This document shows positions 32,026 through 44,349 of a stretch of 64,000 nucleotides of DNA, piece after piece (within the stretch, counting starts at the first letter, position 1; every line of letters begins with the position of its first letter). The stretch is taken from positions 1 through 64,000 of the forward strand of contig NW_025959517.1 in assembly GCF_023159225.1 (NCBI RefSeq), in the 5' to 3' direction. A program made the translations under genes and the position numbers. Below the pieces are notes generated by a model, which saw only the letters and a program-made list of their open reading frames with translations, did no database searches and was not told the DNA's origin. The stretch comes from Perognathus longimembris pacificus. Taxonomy: Eukaryota > Chordata > Mammalia > Rodentia > Heteromyidae.

Positions 32026-34490
32026 AGTGAGCATGTGGAGGCTGCGGCGAGTGACAGAGAAAGACAGAGATGGAGAGTGGGCTTGCATGTGAGAAATTTT
32101 CTGTCCATGTGCGGTGGCAGGAGTGTGTCCGATATGAAGTTGAACAGATGCAATTCAAAGTGTGTGCACGTATACTTGCTTGCTTGAAATTCCCAGGAAA
32201 CCATTCATTTGGCAAGGCTGCCTTTAGTGCTGTCTGCTTCTCCAAGGTCTCCAGACATGAGTCCGGGGATGCTAAGCAGCCACTGCTGTTGGCGATCCGC
32301 ATGACAGTGATGATGACGCCTATGAATAGCATTGCTGGGAGCCAGGGTGCCTTGGCCAACGCAGGGAAGCGTCAGAATGCCCTTCCCTGGTGTCTGAGCA
32401 TAGCACCCAGAAGGAGCCTTAAACGTATGGCTGTGAGCCAAAGGCCCCCCGCATTGCCAGCTCCTGCCTATAGCCATTATGACCCGCCGCTACTCGGTAG
32501 GAGGAAGGATCTGGCAGAGATGTGGGCCAGAGAGGCCAGGCAAGAGGGCAAACAAGAGTGGAGCGGTCACCTGTGCAGTTAGGAGAACCCAATAACCCCT
32601 CACCTGCTGACCTTGAATCTCCATTCTGCTGTCATCGAACAGATGACGTGGATGGGGAGAGAGGTGGCGGATTCAGACACCGGCCACTTCCAGGACTGGC
32701 AAGGGCAGAGGAGGTGGGGGAGCTGTCCAACACGGGTTCAGCCAGGATGTGGGATGGAGCGGGAGCGGAGGTGAAAAGTGGACCCAGCCCGTCCCAGCGG
32801 GGATTCCAGGTGTGCGATTTGTGGCTGCGGAGGTCCTGTACTTCCCTGTTGGCCTGTGAGAACTGGTGAGCAGTCAGAGCCAACCCCTAAGGGCCTTCGC
32901 GTCCCTTTCGCTATGGCAACTCCACTTGGAACACTGGCACACGTCAGCAGGTGGCGCCTAGAACCTGATCACGTCACAGAGCGCCTAACCCTCCAGGCAC
33001 CGCCCAGAGGCTTCCCAGCACCCCTGGGGCGCATGTGCAGTCAAGGAGGCATAAGCAGGGCCTGTTGGGCTGTGAGCAACAACTGACTACCGCTAAGAGG
33101 CGTCACTCCCCCTCCCGCTAAAGCTGATCCTGTTGGAATGCAAATGCAAATGCACCTCAGCACACTGGGCAAGGCATAGAAACCCAAATCATCCAGCCAC
33201 CTCCTGGAGGCTTTGCTACACGGCGGGCCGCGCATGCGCAGTCCTGCAACCTCAGAAGCACACCAGGCTGCTAACTAGCAGGCCAGTGAAGGGCTTCAAG
33301 TGGTCTCGGTCAAGTGAGCAGTTGCTTTTTCCAGACTAATAGGATGTCAGTCGCTGGAAAAGGAGCCACAAGGTAGAAAAGGAAGGCCCCAACCCTCCTC
33401 CCTCATATACACACCTCCTGCACAGAGAAAAGAAGCAGAGGGATTTGGGGACAGAACAGGGAGTCTACAGCTTAGAGGATTGCGGACTGTTGTGCACGAG
33501 AGGACTGGGAGAGGCCAGGAGTACAGAGGCTGAGAGCAGAGGGCGAATTGGAGAAGATAACAAGGGCCAGGAAGAGGGAGGGGGTTCTGAATTCCTCAGA
33601 GGAAGGGACGAGATGCGTCGGGAGCTGTGTAGCCTGAGAAGCTCAGATGGAGGAGGAGGAAAATGGGAAGCAGAGGCAGGGGCGAAGAGGCAGAGGCCCG
33701 GTGGCACGCGTGAGTTGATAGGAGTCTGGAGGCAGGAAGGCTAATGCTAGGAGTGGAAGCAGCAGCAAGGCAGGGGCAAGGAGGGCATGAAGAGAGAATC
33801 TCAGGGAGTTTGTGGTGAAGCAAATATGAGTGCAGGGGACAAGCCTCAGGAACTCAGCCGCTGATGGAAGTTGGTGGCGAGGAAGGCCAGGATGCCTTCC
33901 ACGGGACGGGCGCCGTGCCCCCAAGCCCATGTACCAAGGAGACGGAAATAGAGCCAGGGCATTCTGGGGCACAGGCCTCTGCCCCTCGCTGCCCACAGTG
34001 CCTTGCATCAGGGTGTAGACCAGTGGGGTAAAGAATGCCTTCTTTGGTTGGGGTACTTCCTGGGGATAATCCCGTGGTCCTGCCGCATTCACATGTCTCC
34101 CCTCATTGCATTCCGCCAAGAGTTGTTTGCAATTCAGGTCGCTCAAGCTGCACGGTACAGGGAATGGGAAACAGGTAAGGACAGCAGGGGAAGACACAAG
34201 TGCCAATGGGCTGGCCAACATGCAGGGCTGGGCTCCCTAGCCACGCCCACCACAACAATATCAGGCTTGATTCGATCAAGTCGGACCCAGTGCCCTGAAA
34301 ACCCTTAGCACCTTCCAAGGCACGGTAAACTGGGTGTGCTCGCAAGTGCGTGAGTGTGTCCGTGTTTGGTTGTACGAGTGCGTGTGTGTTCCTGACACCG
34401 TACATGGGTGTACTTCCTAAACATAAGTCTGGATATGTGTAAATAGGCATCTGGATGTGGATCCAGGAGGTCCCGTCACAGTGTGTTCTG
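32026..34490 (+). repeat. Unit copy 14 (consensus, C allele)
   Basis: This unit is 2,465 bp. CTCF core starts at 32945 and NRF1 at 33229. The C/T marker at 34153 is C, which creates a CpG. It begins the first of two successive C-C-T-T blocks. Confidence 0.98.
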
Positions 34491-36955
34491 AGTGAGCATG
34501 TGGAGGCTGCGGCGAGTGACAGAGAAAGACAGAGATGGAGAGTGGGCTTGCATGTGAGAAATTTTCTGTCCATGTGCGGTGGCAGGAGTGTGTCCGATAT
34601 GAAGTTGAACAGATGCAATTCAAAGTGTGTGCACGTATACTTGCTTGCTTGAAATTCCCAGGAAACCATTCATTTGGCAAGGCTGCCTTTAGTGCTGTCT
34701 GCTTCTCCAAGGTCTCCAGACATGAGTCCGGGGATGCTAAGCAGCCACTGCTGTTGGCGATCCGCATGACAGTGATGATGACGCCTATGAATAGCATTGC
34801 TGGGAGCCAGGGTGCCTTGGCCAACGCAGGGAAGCGTCAGAATGCCCTTCCCTGGTGTCTGAGCATAGCACCCAGAAGGAGCCTTAAACGTATGGCTGTG
34901 AGCCAAAGGCCCCCCGCATTGCCAGCTCCTGCCTATAGCCATTATGACCCGCCGCTACTCGGTAGGAGGAAGGATCTGGCAGAGATGTGGGCCAGAGAGG
35001 CCAGGCAAGAGGGCAAACAAGAGTGGAGCGGTCACCTGTGCAGTTAGGAGAACCCAATAACCCCTCACCTGCTGACCTTGAATCTCCATTCTGCTGTCAT
35101 CGAACAGATGACGTGGATGGGGAGAGAGGTGGCGGATTCAGACACCGGCCACTTCCAGGACTGGCAAGGGCAGAGGAGGTGGGGGAGCTGTCCAACACGG
35201 GTTCAGCCAGGATGTGGGATGGAGCGGGAGCGGAGGTGAAAAGTGGACCCAGCCCGTCCCAGCGGGGATTCCAGGTGTGCGATTTGTGGCTGCGGAGGTC
35301 CTGTACTTCCCTGTTGGCCTGTGAGAACTGGTGAGCAGTCAGAGCCAACCCCTAAGGGCCTTCGCGTCCCTTTCGCTATGGCAACTCCACTTGGAACACT
35401 GGCACACGTCAGCAGGTGGCGCCTAGAACCTGATCACGTCACAGAGCGCCTAACCCTCCAGGCACCGCCCAGAGGCTTCCCAGCACCCCTGGGGCGCATG
35501 TGCAGTCAAGGAGGCATAAGCAGGGCCTGTTGGGCTGTGAGCAACAACTGACTACCGCTAAGAGGCGTCACTCCCCCTCCCGCTAAAGCTGATCCTGTTG
35601 GAATGCAAATGCAAATGCACCTCAGCACACTGGGCAAGGCATAGAAACCCAAATCATCCAGCCACCTCCTGGAGGCTTTGCTACACGGCGGGCCGCGCAT
35701 GCGCAGTCCTGCAACCTCAGAAGCACACCAGGCTGCTAACTAGCAGGCCAGTGAAGGGCTTCAAGTGGTCTCGGTCAAGTGAGCAGTTGCTTTTTCCAGA
35801 CTAATAGGATGTCAGTCGCTGGAAAAGGAGCCACAAGGTAGAAAAGGAAGGCCCCAACCCTCCTCCCTCATATACACACCTCCTGCACAGAGAAAAGAAG
35901 CAGAGGGATTTGGGGACAGAACAGGGAGTCTACAGCTTAGAGGATTGCGGACTGTTGTGCACGAGAGGACTGGGAGAGGCCAGGAGTACAGAGGCTGAGA
36001 GCAGAGGGCGAATTGGAGAAGATAACAAGGGCCAGGAAGAGGGAGGGGGTTCTGAATTCCTCAGAGGAAGGGACGAGATGCGTCGGGAGCTGTGTAGCCT
36101 GAGAAGCTCAGATGGAGGAGGAGGAAAATGGGAAGCAGAGGCAGGGGCGAAGAGGCAGAGGCCCGGTGGCACGCGTGAGTTGATAGGAGTCTGGAGGCAG
36201 GAAGGCTAATGCTAGGAGTGGAAGCAGCAGCAAGGCAGGGGCAAGGAGGGCATGAAGAGAGAATCTCAGGGAGTTTGTGGTGAAGCAAATATGAGTGCAG
36301 GGGACAAGCCTCAGGAACTCAGCCGCTGATGGAAGTTGGTGGCGAGGAAGGCCAGGATGCCTTCCACGGGACGGGCGCCGTGCCCCCAAGCCCATGTACC
36401 AAGGAGACGGAAATAGAGCCAGGGCATTCTGGGGCACAGGCCTCTGCCCCTCGCTGCCCACAGTGCCTTGCATCAGGGTGTAGACCAGTGGGGTAAAGAA
36501 TGCCTTCTTTGGTTGGGGTACTTCCTGGGGATAATCCCGTGGTCCTGCCGCATTCACATGTCTCCCCTCATTGCATTCCGCCAAGAGTTGTTTGCAATTC
36601 AGGTCGCTCAAGCTGCACGGTACAGGGAATGGGAAACAGGTAAGGACAGCAGGGGAAGACACAAGTGCCAATGGGCTGGCCAACATGCAGGGCTGGGCTC
36701 CCTAGCCACGCCCACCACAACAATATCAGGCTTGATTCGATCAAGTCGGACCCAGTGCCCTGAAAACCCTTAGCACCTTCCAAGGCACGGTAAACTGGGT
36801 GTGCTCGCAAGTGCGTGAGTGTGTCCGTGTTTGGTTGTACGAGTGCGTGTGTGTTCCTGACACCGTACATGGGTGTACTTCCTAAACATAAGTCTGGATA
36901 TGTGTAAATAGGCATCTGGATGTGGATCCAGGAGGTCCCGTCACAGTGTGTTCTG
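34491..36955 (+). repeat. Unit copy 15 (consensus, C allele)
   Basis: This unit is 2,465 bp. CTCF core starts at 35410 and NRF1 at 35694. The C/T marker is C. I see no other private change. Confidence 0.98.
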
Positions 36956-39420
36956 AGTGAGCATGTGGAGGCTGCGGCGAGTGACAGAGAAAGACAGAGA
37001 TGGAGAGTGGGCTTGCATGTGAGAAATTTTCTGTCCATGTGCGGTGGCAGGAGTGTGTCCGATATGAAGTTGAACAGATGCAATTCAAAGTGTGTGCACG
37101 TATACTTGCTTGCTTGAAATTCCCAGGAAACCATTCATTTGGCAAGGCTGCCTTTAGTGCTGTCTGCTTCTCCAAGGTCTCCAGACATGAGTCCGGGGAT
37201 GCTAAGCAGCCACTGCTGTTGGCGATCCGCATGACAGTGATGATGACGCCTATGAATAGCATTGCTGGGAGCCAGGGTGCCTTGGCCAACGCAGGGAAGC
37301 GTCAGAATGCCCTTCCCTGGTGTCTGAGCATAGCACCCAGAAGGAGCCTTAAACGTATGGCTGTGAGCCAAAGGCCCCCCGCATTGCCAGCTCCTGCCTA
37401 TAGCCATTATGACCCGCCGCTACTCGGTAGGAGGAAGGATCTGGCAGAGATGTGGGCCAGAGAGGCCAGGCAAGAGGGCAAACAAGAGTGGAGCGGTCAC
37501 CTGTGCAGTTAGGAGAACCCAATAACCCCTCACCTGCTGACCTTGAATCTCCATTCTGCTGTCATCGAACAGATGACGTGGATGGGGAGAGAGGTGGCGG
37601 ATTCAGACACCGGCCACTTCCAGGACTGGCAAGGGCAGAGGAGGTGGGGGAGCTGTCCAACACGGGTTCAGCCAGGATGTGGGATGGAGCGGGAGCGGAG
37701 GTGAAAAGTGGACCCAGCCCGTCCCAGCGGGGATTCCAGGTGTGCGATTTGTGGCTGCGGAGGTCCTGTACTTCCCTGTTGGCCTGTGAGAACTGGTGAG
37801 CAGTCAGAGCCAACCCCTAAGGGCCTTCGCGTCCCTTTCGCTATGGCAACTCCACTTGGAACACTGGCACACGTCAGCAGGTGGCGCCTAGAACCTGATC
37901 ACGTCACAGAGCGCCTAACCCTCCAGGCACCGCCCAGAGGCTTCCCAGCACCCCTGGGGCGCATGTGCAGTCAAGGAGGCATAAGCAGGGCCTGTTGGGC
38001 TGTGAGCAACAACTGACTACCGCTAAGAGGCGTCACTCCCCCTCCCGCTAAAGCTGATCCTGTTGGAATGCAAATGCAAATGCACCTCAGCACACTGGGC
38101 AAGGCATAGAAACCCAAATCATCCAGCCACCTCCTGGAGGCTTTGCTACACGGCGGGCCGCGCATGCGCAGTCCTGCAACCTCAGAAGCACACCAGGCTG
38201 CTAACTAGCAGGCCAGTGAAGGGCTTCAAGTGGTCTCGGTCAAGTGAGCAGTTGCTTTTTCCAGACTAATAGGATGTCAGTCGCTGGAAAAGGAGCCACA
38301 AGGTAGAAAAGGAAGGCCCCAACCCTCCTCCCTCATATACACACCTCCTGCACAGAGAAAAGAAGCAGAGGGATTTGGGGACAGAACAGGGAGTCTACAG
38401 CTTAGAGGATTGCGGACTGTTGTGCACGAGAGGACTGGGAGAGGCCAGGAGTACAGAGGCTGAGAGCAGAGGGCGAATTGGAGAAGATAACAAGGGCCAG
38501 GAAGAGGGAGGGGGTTCTGAATTCCTCAGAGGAAGGGACGAGATGCGTCGGGAGCTGTGTAGCCTGAGAAGCTCAGATGGAGGAGGAGGAAAATGGGAAG
38601 CAGAGGCAGGGGCGAAGAGGCAGAGGCCCGGTGGCACGCGTGAGTTGATAGGAGTCTGGAGGCAGGAAGGCTAATGCTAGGAGTGGAAGCAGCAGCAAGG
38701 CAGGGGCAAGGAGGGCATGAAGAGAGAATCTCAGGGAGTTTGTGGTGAAGCAAATATGAGTGCAGGGGACAAGCCTCAGGAACTCAGCCGCTGATGGAAG
38801 TTGGTGGCGAGGAAGGCCAGGATGCCTTCCACGGGACGGGCGCCGTGCCCCCAAGCCCATGTACCAAGGAGACGGAAATAGAGCCAGGGCATTCTGGGGC
38901 ACAGGCCTCTGCCCCTCGCTGCCCACAGTGCCTTGCATCAGGGTGTAGACCAGTGGGGTAAAGAATGCCTTCTTTGGTTGGGGTACTTCCTGGGGATAAT
39001 CCCGTGGTCCTGCCGCATTCACATGTCTCCCCTCATTGCATTCCGCCAAGAGTTGTTTGCAATTCAGGTCGCTCAAGCTGCATGGTACAGGGAATGGGAA
39101 ACAGGTAAGGACAGCAGGGGAAGACACAAGTGCCAATGGGCTGGCCAACATGCAGGGCTGGGCTCCCTAGCCACGCCCACCACAACAATATCAGGCTTGA
39201 TTCGATCAAGTCGGACCCAGTGCCCTGAAAACCCTTAGCACCTTCCAAGGCACGGTAAACTGGGTGTGCTCGCAAGTGCGTGAGTGTGTCCGTGTTTGGT
39301 TGTACGAGTGCGTGTGTGTTCCTGACACCGTACATGGGTGTACTTCCTAAACATAAGTCTGGATATGTGTAAATAGGCATCTGGATGTGGATCCAGGAGG
39401 TCCCGTCACAGTGTGTTCTG
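36956..39420 (+). repeat. Unit copy 16 (consensus)
   Basis: This unit is 2,465 bp. CTCF core starts at 37875 and NRF1 at 38159. The C/T marker is T. It closes the indel-free run of copies 10-16. Confidence 0.98.
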
Positions 39421-41885
39421 AGTGAGCATGTGGAGGCTGCGGCGAGTGACAGAGAAAGACAGAGATGGAGAGTGGGCTTGCATGTGAGAAATTTTCTGTC
39501 CATGTGCGGTGGCAGGAGTGTGTCCGATATGAAGTTGAACAGATGCAATTCAAAGTGTGTGCACGTATACTTGCTTGCTTGAAATTCCCAGGAAACCATT
39601 CATTTGGCAAGGCTGCCTTTAGTGCTGTCTGCTTCTCCAAGGTCTCCAGACATGAGTCCGGGGATGCTAAGCAGCCACTGCTGTTGGCGATCCGCATGAC
39701 AGTGATGATGACGCCTATGAATAGCATTGCTGGGAGCCAGGGTGCCTTGGCCAACGCAGGGAAGCGTCAGAATGCCCTTCCCTGGTGTCTGAGCATAGCA
39801 CCCAGAAGGAGCCTTAAACGTATGGCTGTGAGCCAAAGGCCCCCGCATTGCCAGCTCCTGCCTATAGCCATTATGACCCCGCCGCTACTCGGTAGGAGGA
39901 AGGATCTGGCAGAGATGTGGGCCAGAGAGGCCAGGCAAGAGGGCAAACAAGAGTGGAGCGGTCACCTGTGCAGTTAGGAGAACCCAATAACCCCTCACCT
40001 GCTGACCTTGAATCTCCATTCTGCTGTCATCGAACAGATGACGTGGATGGGGAGAGAGGTGGCGGATTCAGACACCGGCCACTTCCAGGACTGGCAAGGG
40101 CAGAGGAGGTGGGGGAGCTGTCCAACACGGGTTCAGCCAGGATGTGGGATGGAGCGGGAGCGGAGGTGAAAAGTGGACCCAGCCCGTCCCAGCGGGGATT
40201 CCAGGTGTGCGATTTGTGGCTGCGGAGGTCCTGTACTTCCCTGTTGGCCTGTGAGAACTGGTGAGCAGTCAGAGCCAACCCCTAAGGGCCTTCGCGTCCC
40301 TTTCGCTATGGCAACTCCACTTGGAACACTGGCACACGTCAGCAGGTGGCGCCTAGAACCTGATCACGTCACAGAGCGCCTAACCCTCCAGGCACCGCCC
40401 AGAGGCTTCCCAGCACCCCTGGGGCGCATGTGCAGTCAAGGAGGCATAAGCAGGGCCTGTTGGGCTGTGAGCAACAACTGACTACCGCTAAGAGGCGTCA
40501 CTCCCCCTCCCGCTAAAGCTGATCCTGTTGGAATGCAAATGCAAATGCACCTCAGCACACTGGGCAAGGCATAGAAACCCAAATCATCCAGCCACCTCCT
40601 GGAGGCTTTGCTACACGGCGGGCCGCGCATGCGCAGTCCTGCAACCTCAGAAGCACACCAGGCTGCTAACTAGCAGGCCAGTGAAGGGCTTCAAGTGGTC
40701 TCGGTCAAGTGAGCAGTTGCTTTTTCCAGACTAATAGGATGTCAGTCGCTGGAAAAGGAGCCACAAGGTAGAAAAGGAAGGCCCCAACCCTCCTCCCTCA
40801 TATACACACCTCCTGCACAGAGAAAAGAAGCAGAGGGATTTGGGGACAGAACAGGGAGTCTACAGCTTAGAGGATTGCGGACTGTTGTGCACGAGAGGAC
40901 TGGGAGAGGCCAGGAGTACAGAGGCTGAGAGCAGAGGGCGAATTGGAGAAGATAACAAGGGCCAGGAAGAGGGAGGGGGTTCTGAATTCCTCAGAGGAAG
41001 GGACGAGATGCGTCGGGAGCTGTGTAGCCTGAGAAGCTCAGATGGAGGAGGAGGAAAATGGGAAGCAGAGGCAGGGGCGAAGAGGCAGAGGCCCGGTGGC
41101 ACGCGTGAGTTGATAGGAGTCTGGAGGCAGGAAGGCTAATGCTAGGAGTGGAAGCAGCAGCAAGGCAGGGGCAAGGAGGGCATGAAGAGAGAATCTCAGG
41201 GAGTTTGTGGTGAAGCAAATATGAGTGCAGGGGACAAGCCTCAGGAACTCAGCCGCTGATGGAAGTTGGTGGCGAGGAAGGCCAGGATGCCTTCCACGGG
41301 ACGGGCGCCGTGCCCCCAAGCCCATGTACCAAGGAGACGGAAATAGAGCCAGGGCATTCTGGGGCACAGGCCTCTGCCCCTCGCTGCCCACAGTGCCTTG
41401 CATCAGGGTGTAGACCAGTGGGGTAAAGAATGCCTTCTTTGGTTGGGGTACTTCCTGGGGATAATCCCGTGGTCCTGCCGCATTCACATGTCTCCCCTCA
41501 TTGCATTCCGCCAAGAGTTGTTTGCAATTCAGGTCGCTCAAGCTGCATGGTACAGGGAATGGGAAACAGGTAAGGACAGCAGGGGAAGACACAAGTGCCA
41601 ATGGGCTGGCCAACATGCAGGGCTGGGCTCCCTAGCCACGCCCACCACAACAATATCAGGCTTGATTCGATCAAGTCGGACCCAGTGCCCTGAAAACCCT
41701 TAGCACCTTCCAAGGCACGGTAAACTGGGTGTGCTCGCAAGTGCGTGAGTGTGTCCGTGTTTGGTTGTACGAGTGCGTGTGTGTTCCTGACACCGTACAT
41801 GGGTGTACTTCCTAAACATAAGTCTGGATATGTGTAAATAGGCATCTGGATGTGGATCCAGGAGGTCCCGTCACAGTGTGTTCTG
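39421..41885 (+). repeat. Unit copy 17
   Basis: This unit is 2,465 bp, but the length is restored by two compensating changes: one C fewer near 39840 (AAGGCCCCCGC) and one C more near 39879 (ATGACCCCGCC). CTCF core starts at 40340 and NRF1 at 40624. The C/T marker is T. Confidence 0.97.
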
Positions 41886-44349
41886 AGTGAGCATGTGGAG
41901 GCTGCGGCGAGTGACAGAGAAAGACAGAGATGGAGAGTGGGCTTGCATGTGAGAAATTTTCTGTCCATGTGCGGTGGCAGGAGTGTGTCCGATATGAAGT
42001 TGAACAGATGCAATTCAAAGTGTGTGCACGTATACTTGCTTGCTTGAAATTCCCAGGAAACCATTCATTTGGCAAGGCTGCCTTTAGTGCTGTCTGCTTC
42101 TCCAAGGTCTCCAGACATGAGTCCGGGGATGCTAAGCAGCCACTGCTGTTGGCGATCCGCATGACAGTGATGATGACGCCTATGAATAGCATTGCTGGGA
42201 GCCAGGGTGCCTTGGCCAACGCAGGGAAGCGTCAGAATGCCCTTCCCTGGTGTCTGAGCATAGCACCCAGAAGGAGCCTTAAACGTATGGCTGTGAGCCA
42301 AAGGCCCCCCGCATTGCCAGCTCCTGCCTATAGCCATTATGACCCGCCGCTACTCGGTAGGAGGAAGGATCTGGCAGAGATGTGGGCCAGAGAGGCCAGG
42401 CAAGAGGGCAAACAAGAGTGGAGCGGTCACCTGTGCAGTTAGGAGAACCCAATAACCCCTCACCTGCTGACCTTGAATCTCCATTCTGCTGTCATCGAAC
42501 AGATGACGTGGATGGGGAGAGAGGTGGCGGATTCAGACACCGGCCACTTCCAGGACTGGCAAGGGCAGAGGAGGTGGGGGAGCTGTCCAACACGGGTTCA
42601 GCCAGGATGTGGGATGGAGCGGGAGCGGAGGTGAAAAGTGGACCCAGCCCGTCCCAGCGGGGATTCCAGGTGTGCGATTTGTGGCTGCGGAGGTCCTGTA
42701 CTTCCCTGTTGGCCTGTGAGAACTGGTGAGCAGTCAGAGCCAACCCCTAAGGGCCTTCGCGTCCCTTTCGCTATGGCAACTCCACTTGGAACACTGGCAC
42801 ACGTCAGCAGGTGGCGCCTAGAACCTGATCACGTCACAGAGCGCCTAACCCTCCAGGCACCGCCCAGAGGCTTCCCAGCACCCCTGGGCGCATGTGCAGT
42901 CAAGGAGGCATAAGCAGGGCCTGTTGGGCTGTGAGCAACAACTGACTACCGCTAAGAGGCGTCACTCCCCCTCCCGCTAAAGCTGATCCTGTTGGAATGC
43001 AAATGCAAATGCACCTCAGCACACTGGGCAAGGCATAGAAACCCAAATCATCCAGCCACCTCCTGGAGGCTTTGCTACACGGCGGGCCGCGCATGCGCAG
43101 TCCTGCAACCTCAGAAGCACACCAGGCTGCTAACTAGCAGGCCAGTGAAGGGCTTCAAGTGGTCTCGGTCAAGTGAGCAGTTGCTTTTTCCAGACTAATA
43201 GGATGTCAGTCGCTGGAAAAGGAGCCACAAGGTAGAAAAGGAAGGCCCCAACCCTCCTCCCTCATATACACACCTCCTGCACAGAGAAAAGAAGCAGAGG
43301 GATTTGGGGACAGAACAGGGAGTCTACAGCTTAGAGGATTGCGGACTGTTGTGCACGAGAGGACTGGGAGAGGCCAGGAGTACAGAGGCTGAGAGCAGAG
43401 GGCGAATTGGAGAAGATAACAAGGGCCAGGAAGAGGGAGGGGGTTCTGAATTCCTCAGAGGAAGGGACGAGATGCGTCGGGAGCTGTGTAGCCTGAGAAG
43501 CTCAGATGGAGGAGGAGGAAAATGGGAAGCAGAGGCAGGGGCGAAGAGGCAGAGGCCCGGTGGCACGCGTGAGTTGATAGGAGTCTGGAGGCAGGAAGGC
43601 TAATGCTAGGAGTGGAAGCAGCAGCAAGGCAGGGGCAAGGAGGGCATGAAGAGAGAATCTCAGGGAGTTTGTGGTGAAGCAAATATGAGTGCAGGGGACA
43701 AGCCTCAGGAACTCAGCCGCTGATGGAAGTTGGTGGCGAGGAAGGCCAGGATGCCTTCCACGGGACGGGCGCCGTGCCCCCAAGCCCATGTACCAAGGAG
43801 ACGGAAATAGAGCCAGGGCATTCTGGGGCACAGGCCTCTGCCCCTCGCTGCCCACAGTGCCTTGCATCAGGGTGTAGACCAGTGGGGTAAAGAATGCCTT
43901 CTTTGGTTGGGGTACTTCCTGGGGATAATCCCGTGGTCCTGCCGCATTCACATGTCTCCCCTCATTGCATTCCGCCAAGAGTTGTTTGCAATTCAGGTCG
44001 CTCAAGCTGCACGGTACAGGGAATGGGAAACAGGTAAGGACAGCAGGGGAAGACACAAGTGCCAATGGGCTGGCCAACATGCAGGGCTGGGCTCCCTAGC
44101 CACGCCCACCACAACAATATCAGGCTTGATTCGATCAAGTCGGACCCAGTGCCCTGAAAACCCTTAGCACCTTCCAAGGCACGGTAAACTGGGTGTGCTC
44201 GCAAGTGCGTGAGTGTGTCCGTGTTTGGTTGTACGAGTGCGTGTGTGTTCCTGACACCGTACATGGGTGTACTTCCTAAACATAAGTCTGGATATGTGTA
44301 AATAGGCATCTGGATGTGGATCCAGGAGGTCCCGTCACAGTGTGTTCTG
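41886..44349 (+). repeat. Unit copy 18
   Basis: This unit is 2,464 bp. It has one G fewer in CCCCTGGGCGCATG near 42888. CTCF core starts at 42805 and NRF1 at 43088. The C/T marker is C. Confidence 0.97.
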
